Below are positions 1 to 13,550 of a stretch of 64,000 bases of DNA, piece after piece (position 1 is the first letter of the stretch; every line of letters starts with the position of its first letter). This DNA is from Chrysoperla carnea (taxonomy: Eukaryota; Arthropoda; Insecta; Neuroptera; Chrysopidae), in NCBI RefSeq assembly GCF_905475395.1, contig NC_058339.1:87740520-87804519 (forward strand), given 5' to 3'. A program made the translations under genes and the position numbers. Under the pieces are notes generated by a model. The model was not told the DNA's origin, did not search any database, and worked only from the letters and a program-made list of their open reading frames with translations.

Positions 1-2195
1 GTCGAATGTCAAAAAAATGCATGTCGAAATTAAACACGAAATTAGGTTTCTCAACGAGATTAACCAGCCTGTTTTCTTTCATATACAAGACAATATTCAA
101 CCCCACAAAAGTCAAAACGAAGAGAGGCAAAGTGTATTCTCATCTTATCTCTTGGCATTTTTAACCCCCGGCTAAAAAGAGGAGTATTCGTTTAACGTAT
201 CTGTGTGTCTATGTGTGATATCGTATCTTCTAAACGGATTTAATTTTTTTTTTTTTTATAATTTCATCGAAAGTGTTCTCAGCTATGTTTTAATCGGAGT
301 TTAGAGTTCCATACTAAAAAACTAGAAAAGATCCGGCAGGCCCGTTCGCACGGGAGGATTTTTGGGGGTCAGAACACATCCCATTGAGAATGGCTCCTCA
401 TAATTTTCAATTAAAAATATAGTCCTGTAAATGCACTCATTAATGAAACGCATTTCCACCAGACTAGTCAGATATCCATGCATATTTTGAGTTATATACA
501 TTAACTTTGTCTTTGAGTCATAGTACTTCCAACATAAAATCTGGATCTTGGCGAGGGTATCGAACTGCTGATGCTACGAAACAGATTTTGATTGAAAAAA
601 GGAAACGCTGGAGAAGAGTTCAGGAAAATTTTCAAAATCCAGAGCTTGCCATGATCTCCATTACTATTCTATAGTTTTTATATGATTATAATGTACTTTA
701 GTTACATTTATATACAGTATAGTAATTAAACTAATTAAAAATAACTCAACAAAAAGCAGATGTTTATTTATTCAACTAAAGTTTTTATTCATAATAAAAA
801 TATAATTGAAACAAAAAATTTACATTAATCATATAAATGTTGTAACATCATGAACTTATAAGAAATTATACTAGATGAGATCATAATGCAGTCGGAACAC
901 ACGTTAATCGGAACCGTTCAGGAATCGGACACTTTCCGACCACACACACATTCTACATTTGATCGAGTATAAAAATTTTTTTTGCATATAAAACCATTTA
1001 TTTTTCACTAGATTGATACCCGCCCGCTTTACTGGGCTTAAAAGTAAAAACCACCGCTTTATAGCCTCCACCCTTTCTTGATATACACAGTTTTCAATTT
1101 TGTTAAATGTAAAGTAGTTATAATTCATTGAGTATATCAGAATAGTTGGCCATGATTTGTTTGATGTATACAAATTGTATATTGCATATAGATAACAGTT
1201 ATGATTGTCAATCAGTTAGGTGTTAGAACAGAGCTGGTCAGTCAGCTCTTATTTATGAACAATAAATCAATAAGATTCATTAATGATTTCCGTGGTATTT
1301 AAATGAATTTATTAAAGCTGAAAATTGTTGTCCAGCTTGCCTGGCATTAAAGTTTTGATTTATAAACCTTCGGAATTTCATTATTGATACTAAAACTAAA
1401 TCAACAACCACCAATGAACTTCCAACAGTTTTTCATACAATATGTAGCTCCTACACTAATATGAAATAAACCAAATTATATACAATTGGAGTAAAATTGA
1501 TATAATTTTCAAACAATAAAAGAAAACAATAAAAAATATTTATTTCAATGTCAATATTATATTTCACGCAATGTGTACCTCACCTCTGCTTCTACAAAAC
1601 GGAAATCAATAGAAATACTTAGGTAATGTGTATGATTCAAATAAAATTTATTTACATATAATTTGCCTGACTAATATTATAAACAATAAAAACAAAACTA
1701 ATTTCAAGTATCAAGTTCATTTTATACTAATTTTATTGTTTGTTAATCAGATTTTACAAATAGTCAAGTATGAGTGACTCATAGGAAAATTTATTTTTTA
1801 CTTTTTAGTACAATAAAAGCTTGTTCCTTAAAAAGTATTTTTAATTTACAAATATGGTGGAAAAGCTCAAGTCATGAAAAGTAAGAAAGTTTTTCTCCCC
1901 CGTAAGAAAATCGTAAAAATTAGTTGAATTATTTTTCCTCCTATTTTCTTTGAAAATTTTATTTTTAGTTAATTTTTCGTTTGGGCGAAAAAATCTACTA
2001 CCTATCTCTTAAAAAAACAAAAATTCCCGGAAAAATTTTGGAAAAGTATGTTGAAAAATTGTATATTTCTCCTCTAAGCTCAATATATTAACAACTCGTT
2101 TTATCAACTATTTATTTAATGGCTCTTATAATCCTAGAAAATTATTTCTATCATTATTTTTCTTATTACATAAATTTTATCTGCTTATATTACAG
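1..2195. other. Non-coding, probably intron upstream of the PPP1R14 exons
   Basis: I see no exon with family resemblance here. The stretch ends in a good splice acceptor (AG at 2194-2195), so at least its right end is intron. Around 165-330 it holds a dispersed repeat (a run beginning AACCCCCGGCTAAAAAGAGG, then a GT-rich stretch, a poly-T run and a 'tgttctcagctatgttt' block) that recurs near 49.8-50.6 kb. The rest is AT-rich with no clear structure. The 5' exons of the PPP1R14 gene probably lie beyond the left edge. Confidence 0.6.
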
Positions 2196-4187
2196 GTAGA
2201 AGATCCAAAAAGTCGAGAAGTAGATGTAGATATCGATGAGTTATTAGATATGGATAATGACGACCAACGCCGAAGGCATTTACAGGTAAGCATTACTATT
2301 AATTAAATTTCACTATTTTAATTCCAAAATAAACTTAATTTTTAAGACATTCAGAACTGCATAAATATCAAAACGAAAAAGGCAATACTTTCGGCATAGC
2401 TAATAAGATTTCATCAGAGAAGAATTTCCATATTATAAATTGTAGTGTTTTATTTTCAAATCTTCCTGGTGATAGTTTATTAACCTATCTCGAAAGTTCT
2501 GCTTTTCAATTTTAATATCAAAGTATCATCGAAGTTAAAAAATTCTTAATTACAATAATATACTTTTCTTAGGGTAGGTTAAGTTAGGTTAGAATGGCTG
2601 TCCTGGCGTGCGACACACTTAGACCATAGAGTCCGTTGTGTTACCGAAAAAGGGTTGACCCATCCCCCGCCACTACTGCATGAACTACTTGGAGCTGTTT
2701 AAGAACAGTAGGAGAGCTTTGACGTCGACGGACTTTAGGTAGGAGAGATCCTCAAAGAGAGGCTGGCTCAATTAAGTCCATCTCCTCATGGCAAGAGCTA
2801 GGCAGTGGCAGAGAAGATGACACATTGTCTCCTCGTCCTCACCACTGTGACAGCTCCTGCAGTAGTCGTGATACACTACCAGGCCCAAGCGTTCAGCATG
2901 CCTGCCGCCCAACCAGTGTCCTGTAATAGCCGCAACAACTTTGCAAACAGAGGCCCTTGAAAGTGACATAAGATATTCGGAACGCCTACGATTGTACTCA
3001 GACCATATCTGTCTTGTAGTACCACAAGTACGTTCCTCCCTCCATCTAAGAATCGACCTTTTTAAGATATCCTCTTTGAGGAGGAACTTGCAGTTCGCAA
3101 ATGGAACTCCCGGATATTTATTGATGCTTGTGTCCGGCAGCATTGTGCCATTTCTGGCAAGCTCGTCAGCTTCACAATTTCCTGGAATGTGGTACGTACG
3201 GCAGTCCTGTGCTACCTTTAACGTTAGATAGACTGAGCTGAAGGAGTTAAGAGCTGCTTGGCTATCGGTGAAGATTGTAATGTCCCTGCACCTAAGTGTG
3301 TTCAGTCTTATACATTCACATAGCTCATGAATAGCCATCACTTCCGCTTGATACACGCTACAGTGATCCGGCAGCCGAAAATATAGACGCATAGCAAGAT
3401 TTTCAGAGAAGATCCCACAACCCACCCACCTAGGATAGGTTGCATCATTTATTATAAATGCTAAGCAGAGTTAACAATAGTGCAACCCATCTTAGAGTAA
3501 TAAAAATGCCTGATTGTGAAATTAAATTACTTTCATCTGTTTTAGGATTTACTGATCGATGCCAAAAAATCATCAAACGATGTAAAAGTAAGTAAAAATA
3601 AAAAAACTAAAATTTTCATTAAGGATGTACGAGGAATGATTGATTTTATTTTATATGAAGTTAGACTTAGTCTAAATCAATTCTGAAAATTCAAGAGGGG
3701 GGGGGGTTATTTCCCGATGATTAAATTGAAAACAAAAAAAAACTCGTTGTGCTCAACTAATTAAGGATGTATGAGCACGGTATTGGAGACATAAATTTTA
3801 AAAAATATATATTTTTAATTTTGATGATGAATTATTGACTTGACAATATAAGACGAAAATTATGAATAAAATTTTTCGATATCTGAAGTCATTTTCAAAA
3901 TATCGAAAATTGAAAATTTTGTTTAATTATTTTGCCTTCGATATTTCGAAAACCAAGGGAGATATCGAAAAATTATATTCTTATTTTTCGTCTTCATTCA
4001 TGAAGTTATGACAAGATACATCATCAAAGTTGAAAATAAGGTACAAATAATTTCAACCCTAAATCTAAAATTGCCTTGGCGCTCGTACTACCTTAACAAA
4101 AGTTATCAAACATAATTTTGTAATATTTTCATTTATATTTTTCAGAGATTTATAAATGATCTCCTAGCAAAAGCAAAAACACTCTAA
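2196..4187 (+). CDS. PPP1R14: PPP1R14-family protein phosphatase 1 inhibitor, 3' exons (5' end outside window)
   Basis: Three exons join in frame: 2196-2285, 3546-3587 and 4146-4187, all phase 0, each with a GT donor and AG acceptor. They encode the last 57 residues and end at TAA 4185-4187. The peptide contains VDIDELLDMDNDDQRRRHLQ, then DLLIDAKKSS and RFINDLLAKAKTL. Known: vertebrate PPP1R14 proteins (CPI-17, PHI-1, KEPI) carry an acidic IDELLEL helix, a basic stretch and a C-terminal ELLAKL helix in this order, and inhibit PP1 or myosin phosphatase when an N-terminal threonine is phosphorylated. The part with that threonine is not in the window, so inhibitory competence cannot be judged. 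A LINE remnant in reverse orientation lies in the 1.26-kb intron, and a foldback MITE in the 558-base intron. Inferred: cytosolic regulator of actomyosin contraction, as in the family. Confidence 0.8.
2580..3425 (-). pseudogene. Non-LTR retrotransposon (LINE) 3' fragment with RNase H remnant
   Basis: On the minus strand an open stretch of about 217 codons (2772-3425) contains an RNase H-like block: a YQAEVMAIHELC segment, then TIFTDSQAALNSF with the conserved Asp-Ser, then IPGNCEADELARNGT. A C-terminal cysteine/histidine tail follows (CRSCHSGEDEETMCHLLCHC). Known: this order is typical of the RNase H plus zinc-knuckle tail of I/R1/LOA-group LINEs. The reverse transcriptase and endonuclease are absent, so the copy is 5' truncated and dead. 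It sits in the PPP1R14 intron in opposite orientation. A related fragment lies at 31935-32375, with shared 'aatggtacaatgctacc' and 'gcgaactgcaagtt' type segments. Confidence 0.75.
3755..4097. repeat. Foldback MITE-like element, copy 1
   Basis: The two ends are imperfect inverted repeats: the left starts near AAGGATGTATGAGCAC and the right ends near GGCGCTCGTACTACCTTA. Internal blocks also face each other, such as TTTTTAATTTTGATGATGAATTAT against ATCATCAAAGTTGAAAATAAGG, and two 'atatttcgaaa'-type blocks. Similar sequence recurs at 24905-25245 and partly at 46150-46310. No coding capacity. It lies in the last PPP1R14 intron. Confidence 0.65.
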
Positions 4188-4341
4188 ATTAAGCAAAAAA
4201 AATGTGAATGTGCCAGTGAAAACAAATTACAAATTCCAAGGAATGCTAGTTGGATGATGCTTAATGTCGCCGACCCGCTTCACAAACGGGGCTTGCTGTT
4301 TTGTGCAAGAAGACTTATTTACATTTTTTTGTTGTGTTTAT

Positions 4342-4518
4342 AATAAAAATAAAAACCTAATCCGACTATTATATTAGTTATACATACAATTAATTAAAAA
4401 TACTTTTATTATTTCAAAAATAAAAAAAGCTAAATTTATTGTGTAATTTATAATTGCTAAAAAAAAAAATAATGTAATCATGGCAGTAGTCAAGACGAAG
4501 TTAAGTGTGTGAAATAAA
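4342..4518 (+). terminator. Candidate poly(A) signals of the PPP1R14 gene
   Basis: AATAAA occurs at 4342-4347 and again at 4513-4518, 155 and 326 bases after the stop codon. Either could direct 3' end formation in this AT-rich UTR; the sequence alone does not choose. Confidence 0.4.
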
Positions 4519-7287
4519 GGATTTTTAAGCCAAAAATATATATACGTTGCAACATCGTTATTTATTGAAACTGTTTTGTCATCTTTGGGTCATGTTAAAG
4601 CTAATAAAAATTACAATATTTCATATTCAAAAATAATAATACTTCCTTTTGAATACAGGCCAGGTTATTACAATCAAGATCATTATTTGTAAATAACCCA
4701 AGAAAATATAATTGGCCTGAAAATTGTCAAAAACAAAAGTGCTAAATATTATATATATGCTCAAACGTCAAATGAAACTTGGCAACACTTTAGACTTAAG
4801 ACACCAATATAATGGCACGGTAAAAACACACGTTTGGTCGCTATAACAAACCAGATTTGATGACTACCACTTCATAAACGGGTATCATCATTGCTTCTGA
4901 TTGGTTAACATAGCCAAATTTGTGTGCTTTTCATGCGAATGTAGTGGGGTCGTGATAGTCAGAAAGACAAAAGAGCACTTATACACTCGTTTACAAAATT
5001 CAATTGAATGTTAATTTAACGATTTTGAAAGCACTTTCAGTTTTATTATGGCTGGTAGTTTCAAATTTGGGACTCGGACACACCATAGGGTTGCTGCTTT
5101 CATTCTATCTTCATGTTTTATGAAAAATGCACCAGAATTGTAAAAATAGAAGTTCGAATGTTATCTCGTATTAAATTTGTGACAGTACTTACAGAAACGA
5201 TGAGCATTAAAGAAAACGTGAGCACATTATGTGAATAGCCAATGACGAGCTAATCCAAGCAACAATAATGGAGGCACAATATTCAAATGGTAAAGCACTT
5301 TCTTTTCTGTACGTCATGGTTCTAGTCTACATGCAACCAGCATAAAATAAGTACCGAGGCCCTAAAAATTTTACTTATATGTCTTCAAATTTATAGAAAT
5401 ATGTACTTCTTGATTTTTAAAACATTTCTATTTTGTACTGAATAATTTTAGCATCGAAGAACAAGGTTTATCACCCTTAAAGTGTAGTATCTGGATTCGA
5501 GCTTGCTCGGTATTTTTTTTGGTAAATCGTGTGTTGCTTAACAACGCCATCAACTGAAACCTAACTTTGGTGTTGCAGTGTCGGTAAAGCAGTTAGTTGC
5601 TCCCAATTTACAAAAATAATAGTATTACTACTCACCAATAGATGGCAGAAAGAGTCATATTTTTCAGTTTTTACTGAAAACACGGATAAAACAACGTTAC
5701 CAATTAATTCGAACAAAATAACTTTTTATAAGGCAATAAATTACTGTACTTATCCAAAATAATATTTAAATCGGTTCAACCGATTTACTGATTTGCGAGT
5801 TTGTATAAATAATGATCTTCGATTCTTAACTTATACTAAGTTAAATAAAAAATATAATATTTAATAATAAAAAAAATACAAAAATATTTTGAAATAAAAT
5901 GAATGTTAAACATTTAAAAAAACAAAATTAATCAAAATATTTGAATTTTAGAATACATAGGTTTAGTATCTCACTCAAAAAAAAAAGAAAAAAACCAAAC
6001 TTCATATATTTGTGTTTTTGTAATAAAAGTTTATAAAAAAAAACAAACAGAACTTTTAGATATTTATAAAATATTATATAGTAACGATTTTTATAGCTTA
6101 ATGTGACTTTAGATTTAGAATATTTAATATGAGCAAAATGCATTATATAAAAATCTAATATGTTTTGAAAGCAGAATTTTAATTTTTGTCGAATTGACGT
6201 TCTAATTGATATTAATTAACGATTCCCGAAGAATTTTGAAAACTACAATTAACACAGTCCACCAAAAAAAAAAAAACATCTTAATGTATTAATTAAATAA
6301 CACTAAAAACGTATTTCTTATTGAATTTCAACATGATTTACCGTAAAGTTTTTTTTAACTTGGCGTTTGACTTTGTTTTTCCGTCATTTTTAGGGAAGTA
6401 TATCTAGGGGAAAAGAAGTTTAAAGAAATAAATATCGTCCGTTCCTTCTTGTTGCGGCGTATTTACCAATAAAAATTAAAAGTCATTATTTTATATTTTT
6501 GTTATTGATTTTTTGTTAATTTTAACTCAAAATATTTTGAAATGTAGCGATATCACACATTTGATATTTTTCGTTATATTTACCAGTAAAACCAACTTAA
6601 AAATTTTACGAAAGTTGTTATCTCAAAGAAAATAAATTGAACGTCTATTCCATATTTAAAAAAATACAACTGAACGTCTATTCCAAACTTTTTTTAAAAC
6701 ATTTGTACGCAATATAACATATAAAATAATGCAAAAATCCTCCAGTTTCAATAAATCCAAAAAAAATATTTATATTTGAATTTATAATTTTATTCAGTGT
6801 GTTATTGTGACCCTGCTGCATATCTCGAATTTGTGATAGAATGGTAGATTTTAATTATTATATAATTACCTTTTCGTAGAGTTATTTTAAACCTTAATAA
6901 AAAAAATATATAATACCAATTTAAAAAAATTACCGTTTAAAAAACATTATTGTAGACAAACATGAAACAAAACAAAACAAAAAAAAAACTTCAACCATAT
7001 AATGTGTAAATTATTAACAACGAAAATTATGTTAACAAAATATGATGACATACCTTTTTTTACATGAAAATAATTTATTTGTTAAATAATGAAAAAAAAA
7101 ACTTTGTACGTTAAAAATATCGAAATAAATAAATGTATTATTATATTTTATTTTTGTTTCTTTTTATTTTATTTTATCACTGAGTTAATCATAGACTTAC
7201 TTTTGATAAACATAACCAAACGCACAATAATCCAAATGGATCGATTCAGTGTAAACTAGTAAAAATGTCAAAATTGTAGTAAAACTG
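4519..7287. other. Intergenic, no gene seen
   Basis: Very AT-rich sequence between the PPP1R14 3' end and the 3' end of CFAP52. Short open frames (for example 5928-6143) are low-complexity Lys/Phe/Tyr strings produced by A/T runs and match nothing I recognise. No convincing splice-site pairs around conserved peptide were found. Confidence 0.5.
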
Positions 7288-7775
7288 ATGTAACAGATTA
7301 AAGAAATTGAAATAAACCGCTTACTTTTTACTAACACTTGGTGAAATGTGTTTCTTAGGTGTCTATTATTATTTGTAAATCATGATTTAGTTGCGTAAGA
7401 GTTTCTATTTGTTAATAAACAATAAAGGTTAGTTTATTGGTGAAACGGTCCATGTTAAATTTGATTTCATAAATTAATTAATAGGCAACTTGTATTACGT
7501 ATATGTTATACATGTATAAGTTAGTGTTTTTCATGACTGACTGTCAAATAATCGAAAAATTATTATACATGTAAAGCTTACGTAGTTTAAGCGGTCAATA
7601 AAATAATTTTTTAAGTCAACTTTATATGGTCTGTTTCATTTAACTAGCAATTTATTGTTTATTAACAAATAGAAACGATATTTGACATTTAACATACAAT
7701 TCCATCAGGTTTTAAGAAAAAATGAGCGATTCGTTCATTTTCCTTTATTAGCCGATATTTGTTACATCTTTTTCT
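7288..7775. repeat. Foldback MITE-like element, family B copy 1
   Basis: Inverted blocks face each other: TTTCTATTTGTTAATAAACA near 7404 against TGTTTATTAACAAATAGAAA near 7657. The outer ends resemble GATGTAACAGATTAAAG... and ...CCTTTATTAGCCGATATTTG. A second, better preserved copy is at 51950-52412 with the same 'atgtgtttcttaggtgt' and 'aataggcaactt' internal segments. Non-coding. Confidence 0.65.
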
Positions 7776-9428
7776 CCTGCAACATCCGTTACTTAGTTTC
7801 TACATAGCTTTTGTTTTCGGTCTCCGTTGTTAAGAATCCCCCAATTCGTTTTCAAAGTTCAAACCCCCCATTAGATCATGTTTGTATAGCTGTCCACTGG
7901 TACTGTAAATATTCGAATAATTAGTCCGAAGAAAAATCGGTGGATTCACGACATTAGGCATCAATTCCCAATTGTTTATTTTCAAATTAAAAGGGAGTTG
8001 AAGAATTGTGTTATTGAACAATGCTTAATGGACGATACGGAGAAAGAAACAAAAATGGTGACAAATTCCAAGAAAGGAAGTCCCCATAATGGTTTCGCCA
8101 CCTATACATCCTGACGTATATTCCACAAGAAAATGTCTTATAAATAATATAAATTACAAACCTACTTGTTGTACTATTGAACGAAATTATATCGAAAGTT
8201 GTAAATCTGTGTTGTACTATTGAACGAAATGATTTCGAAAATTCTATCTTTGTGCAGTCTTGATTTAAAAACGGACAAATAGTGTTCGTGTTTTGACACG
8301 CTTTATTGTCTTTTGTTTTAGATTAGCCATGTTTGAAAGTAGACAGGAAGAATTAAGATCGATTCAATTAAGTTTGATGAACCGGGCAAAGGCCAATCAG
8401 TTGAAGTCGTTTACAGTCTCAATTCATCCTCGTTAAGAAACTATTGATTGAACACAATTTGTAAGTCTATGATTACGTAAAAACTATTTTTTTTAAATAT
8501 AGCATGATAAAAATGTCTTTTCTTGAAAAACCAAACAATAAATAATATAATATTTAGAACGTCCTAATTAGTCCAATAAATGTGTTCATTTTAAAATTTT
8601 GAATATTGCAAACATTATTAATACTGTGATTTTTATCGTTAAGGCATCAGAATTAGAAAATTGCCTAATTCGTTTTATCGAAAATTGCGTAAAAGAATAT
8701 AAAAAGTTGTTCCCGAATCGGTATTATGCACGATAATAAATTTTAAACACTCAATTAAAAGTAAACACTCAATATTTAATCAAAATTTACTACCAAGTAG
8801 GTATTAGTGCCTAGAGATCATTAAAAGTTACTCTAGTAAACCAAACTTTTCAGAAAATGGCATTCAAACAAAAAAAAGCTGCATCCACAAAACATCGAAC
8901 AATATGCAAATCACATGAACCAATCAGAACTTAAAATATGACATTATATTATTGATTGTGATTGATTCATTTGATAGATTTTAACTTGTGGAATGTGGCC
9001 ATTTTTATCATTTTAATAACAAAAAATTTTTATTTCTTTTTTACTTTTAGACGTGTAGGAAGAATGGTTGAAAAAAAGTAATTTATAATTTTTTGATAAT
9101 TTACAAAGTATGATAAAGAAAAAAATTGAAAATTATTAAAAAATCGGATTAAATCATAATTGAAAATTTTAATGTAAAATAAATACTGAACTGTTTTAAA
9201 AATATGATTGTATGTCTATGGAATATTTAATTTTAATTTTATGTTCTTTAATAAATTTTAATCCAAAAAGTGAGACTTATTTTCTTTTAAAAGTGTTTAA
9301 AATAGCCATCAATAGAAAAAAATTTCTACAGGAAATGCGACAGGAATAGAAAATTTTTGGAGTCAAAATTTACCAGTTAAAAGGTTTGCTAATCGGAATC
9401 CGGACTTTAATTAAAAGCAAATGTTCTT
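7776..9428. other. Intergenic, no gene seen
   Basis: Only weak open frames (such as 7830-8021) that match nothing I recognise. Around 8150-8240 the phrase 'gttgtactattgaacgaaat' occurs twice about 43 bases apart, a small local duplication. Confidence 0.45.
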
Positions 9429-9434
9429 TTTATT
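9429..9434 (-). terminator. Candidate poly(A) signal of CFAP52
   Basis: AATAAA on the minus strand, 74 bases beyond the CFAP52 stop codon at 9508-9510, a usual distance for cleavage and polyadenylation. Confidence 0.5.
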
Positions 9435-9507
9435 TAAAAAATTGTTAATATAAAAAATATAAAAATATTTGGATAATTAATATTAAAATGTACTGTTGGG
9501 TCAAAAA

Positions 9508-12500
9508 TTAATTTTTCGCATTTCCAACGTCATTTTGTTGCACTTCAACTTGTATTCCTTCTTTATCACCGGGATTAGTATTAATATTTTGAATATCCTC
9601 TGGTGGAGTAACTTTCGTAAGTTTTTTCTGCTGTAAATTTCTTTTCACGGTTGTGCCGGAACCATTATTTTTCACTCCATTAGCATTATTATCACCTGAT
9701 TCTGGCCCTTCTTTAGCAGATACATCAAATGGACAATTCCATATAAATATATCACCAGACCCACTGGTTGATACAATATATTTACCATTTGGACTAAATT
9801 TAACCGAACTGATAACACCTGAATGTCCAAGACCAACATGTGTTGTATAACCTTCATTGTATTTCCATAGTTTTAGAATTTGATCATTACCACCAGTCAA
9901 AAACATCGAACCATCTGGGCTAATATCCAACGCATTTAATGATTCTGATATAGAACCTTCTAATTCACGGATTAAACAACCATCGAATACTTCCCAATAA
10001 GCAACTTTACGATCAGATCCACTCGTTAAAATTTGTACGCCAGTTGGATAATATTTAACACTCATAAATAGTGTGTTGCGTAAAAGTATTTGTTTCCGAC
10101 ACATTCGTCTAAAAAATTACATTTTTATATCAATCATTCTATGTGAATCTCATTTTCATGGAACTTACACAAGATCCCAAATAATACAAGCTCCATCACT
10201 TGAAGAACTTACGGCTTCTGTATTGTGCTTATTTATATCAATGGCAGTAATTGGACCTTTATGTTCTTTTAAAACTTTTATCAATTTTTGACTGCTTGGT
10301 TCTAAGGCCCAAACTCGAACCTTAAAATGTGAAAGTTCGTAAATTTGGATAAAAAATGGATTGATCTAATTATCCCATAGGATCTGTAGGGATATTAATA
10401 TCTATCAAAGTTTTTACCTGTCCTTCGCATCCTCCACTAATAATTTTTGTGCCATCCGATGTTACAGATAAAGCAGAACAACCTTTACAATGTGCGTTAA
10501 GAATAGCAAACATTAATTTGCCAGTTAAAGGTGTAAATCCTCGAATTATTCCATCATTCCATCCTGAAATAAAAAAATTAATTTTCCTCAATCTTTGTAA
10601 CAGGCCATGGTAATTTATGTTACATAAACTATTATTCATAACACAGGTTTACAAATTTTAGTGAATTTTTGGGACCGAACTATATATAAATGTATTTTCA
10701 AGAATTATCGCAAAATAATTGTCTATATAAATATCGTAAAAAATTTATTATTTATCTGAATTTCTTCCCTGACAAACTTAGTTTTTTTATTGTTTCTTAG
10801 ACATGAAATGAACGAACCTGCACAACTGTAATTATAAAATAAAATAATAATTATAGATTCAAACTGCAAAAATTGGTCACTCAATTATGTAAAAACCTGG
10901 ACTCTGAATTCGTAATCACCTCCAAAAGTTATCGACCACTTGGGACAAAATCCTTGTAAACCTGTGAATGCAATCTAGTCAACTTCCCTTTTGGGACGAA
11001 CCTGATCATCTAGTTCTCTGAAAATTATGATCAAGATATCATTTGATTCGGAATTATGTTTAGAAACTTTTCGTACACAAATGTTGAGGTTGTGATACAA
11101 AAAGGTGAAAATAGCGAAAAAATAAAACAATTCACAGATATATAAACAATTTACTCATAATAATTGCAAATAAAATTATAAAAATTTAAATTAAAATAAA
11201 ATTTTAAATATTAATGATAGAGTTCGGGGGATATAGAACTTTTTTAGCAAATTTCCTGCTCTTTAAGGATATTTTTTTTTAAATTTCTTCTTTCTTTTAT
11301 TATTTAATTGTTTATAACTTTTATAATTTTTACCACAAACTCTTCATTTGTGTCCGATAAATTTCTAAACATAATTCCGAATCAAATGACTTTTATCATA
11401 ATTTTCCCGATAACTAAATCAGGTAAGCACCGAAATGGTGCTTGTTTACTGGAGTAATGGAGATACAAACCAGTTAATATCATTTTTCCATCAAATGAAA
11501 ATTTAACACTTGAACATGTAAAATTTGGTACTTTAATCCGTAATAATTCTTGCTTAGTTCGTAAACTCCATACACGAACATCGTCTTTACTAGCTGTTGC
11601 AAATACTTCCGAGAAATTTCTATTTTAGAAAAACATTGATTATTATTTATATAAGCTTGTCTGATATGAGTTGGAGCAAACATATCGGAATATTGGAAAA
11701 AATATTCAAGGCGAAAGCTACAGATATTTAAAATAGGGCCTTCCGATTTAAAATCATCTTATTGTCTCCCAACTATTTTATAGGTATTATCGGAAAATTT
11801 TCTGAAGCGAACTTGCTCCATTTTTATTTTCAGTTTATGTAATATAAAATTAAATTGATGTTAAGGTGGTTAAACGATTCAAAATATTCAGTCCTACCGG
11901 AGCATAACATCACATCAATAAACATATACCAGGAAGTTTTGAAGAAGTCGAAATTTATGGTTCAAAACTAAATTTGAGGCGTTAAAAGCAAATATTATCA
12001 TGCAGGAAAAAAAATGTATCATTGTAAAAGCTAAGTGTATGAAATGCTGAGATTTAAAGTGAATATCTTTCACCGCTTTTGATATGAAATTTTGGAATGT
12101 GATAGATTTCATATATCATAACTTCGGATATTAAAAAAAGTCTTGATTTGAATTCACACCATTTGAATAGCTCAACCGCTCCGTTATTTTTGCCCCATTC
12201 TATGAATAATGGAAAAAAACTTACTCGGGAAAAACAATATCATAAATCGCAGACGTGTGGCATGTAACTAATAATTTAATATCTTTAAAATCATTTAAGT
12301 TTATAGAAAATATCTCCGATTGTGTTGTGCTCACAAATATTGTATTCTTATCTTTCATTTGTATTGATGAAACAGATGATCCAACACGAGTTTTTTGTTG
12401 CTAAATTCGATTAAAATGAAAATAAGAACAAATAAGAAGCTGAAACGATTATATGTACTTACAGATGACAATCGAGGGAGACATGGCTGGCATATTGGTG

Positions 12501-13518
12501 GCGTACATTTTTCCTTTGGGCATTGTGTTTCTCTAAGTACTTCAACCAAATCAATTTCACCATCACCTGCTCCAATTATAAACCGTCCATCGAATAATAA
12601 ATGAATAACACGAACACCTTTACTATAACACATAACTTTTGATTCGCCATTTCGTTTTGGACGCGGATCGATTTTACCAAAACAACCAATCATATTTGGC
12701 GTTTTAATTGGTGTCAATATTCCAGCATCAGAATGGTAATTTAATTTTACCTAAAAAATGCCGTTTGAGATTTTTACACGATTTAAGTAAACTTCCAAGT
12801 TTTTCCAAAGTGATGTATTCAGCTTTTTAAGAAACAATCAAGTCAGTCTGAACTACTGAAGTAACATGCTTGAAAAGAGAATTACTTGCCGTACAGAACA
12901 AAACATATTCGTTAAGAAATTCGTTATTATTCGTTAATTTTTGAGTAGCGATATGTTCAAAACAGGCCAATTGTGTTGAGTCTCAAAACATCCATTTGGA
13001 TAATAACATTGACAAGAGACATAATATGAACAAAGTGCTACGTCAATCAAACCATCACCTTACAAAATAGAGTAAAATCTACCTTAATGATATCTCCAGT
13101 ACTTGTTCCACAATACGCATACTCATCGCGATGATCAACTGCTATCGAAGTTATGTTTCGTTTAATTTTGCCCATTATAACATCCATTTTTTGTAACGCA
13201 CGAGCATTGTCATCGATTGTCCACACTCGTAATGTATCTAAAATTTTTAAGATTTATTTTTAATTACGTTAAACTTTCTTGTGTGTACTATTTGTCTAAA
13301 CAAGCGAGCGAGATATTTGACTACTGAAAGGTTGCGGGTTCGAATCCAGGCAGCGGCAGTCTGATCAAGTACAATTAATGGGGCGGTAAGTTGATCACAT
13401 TGTCGTCGCATGGATAAGAACGAAGTGACCAATATAGTTTAAAAAATAAATAAATATTAAAAATAATGATATGAGTGGACCCTATTATAGATGTGTATGT
13501 TAAAACGGAGGTTAAACT

Positions 13519-13550
<32 letters not shown>

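Noticed and set aside
904-1173. 89-codon minus-strand open frame
   Set aside because: No recognisable domain, no splice-site context, and ordinary length for chance frames in this amount of sequence.
9653-9850. Plus-strand frame opposite CFAP52 exon 10
   Set aside because: Antisense shadow of the conserved WD40 coding exon.
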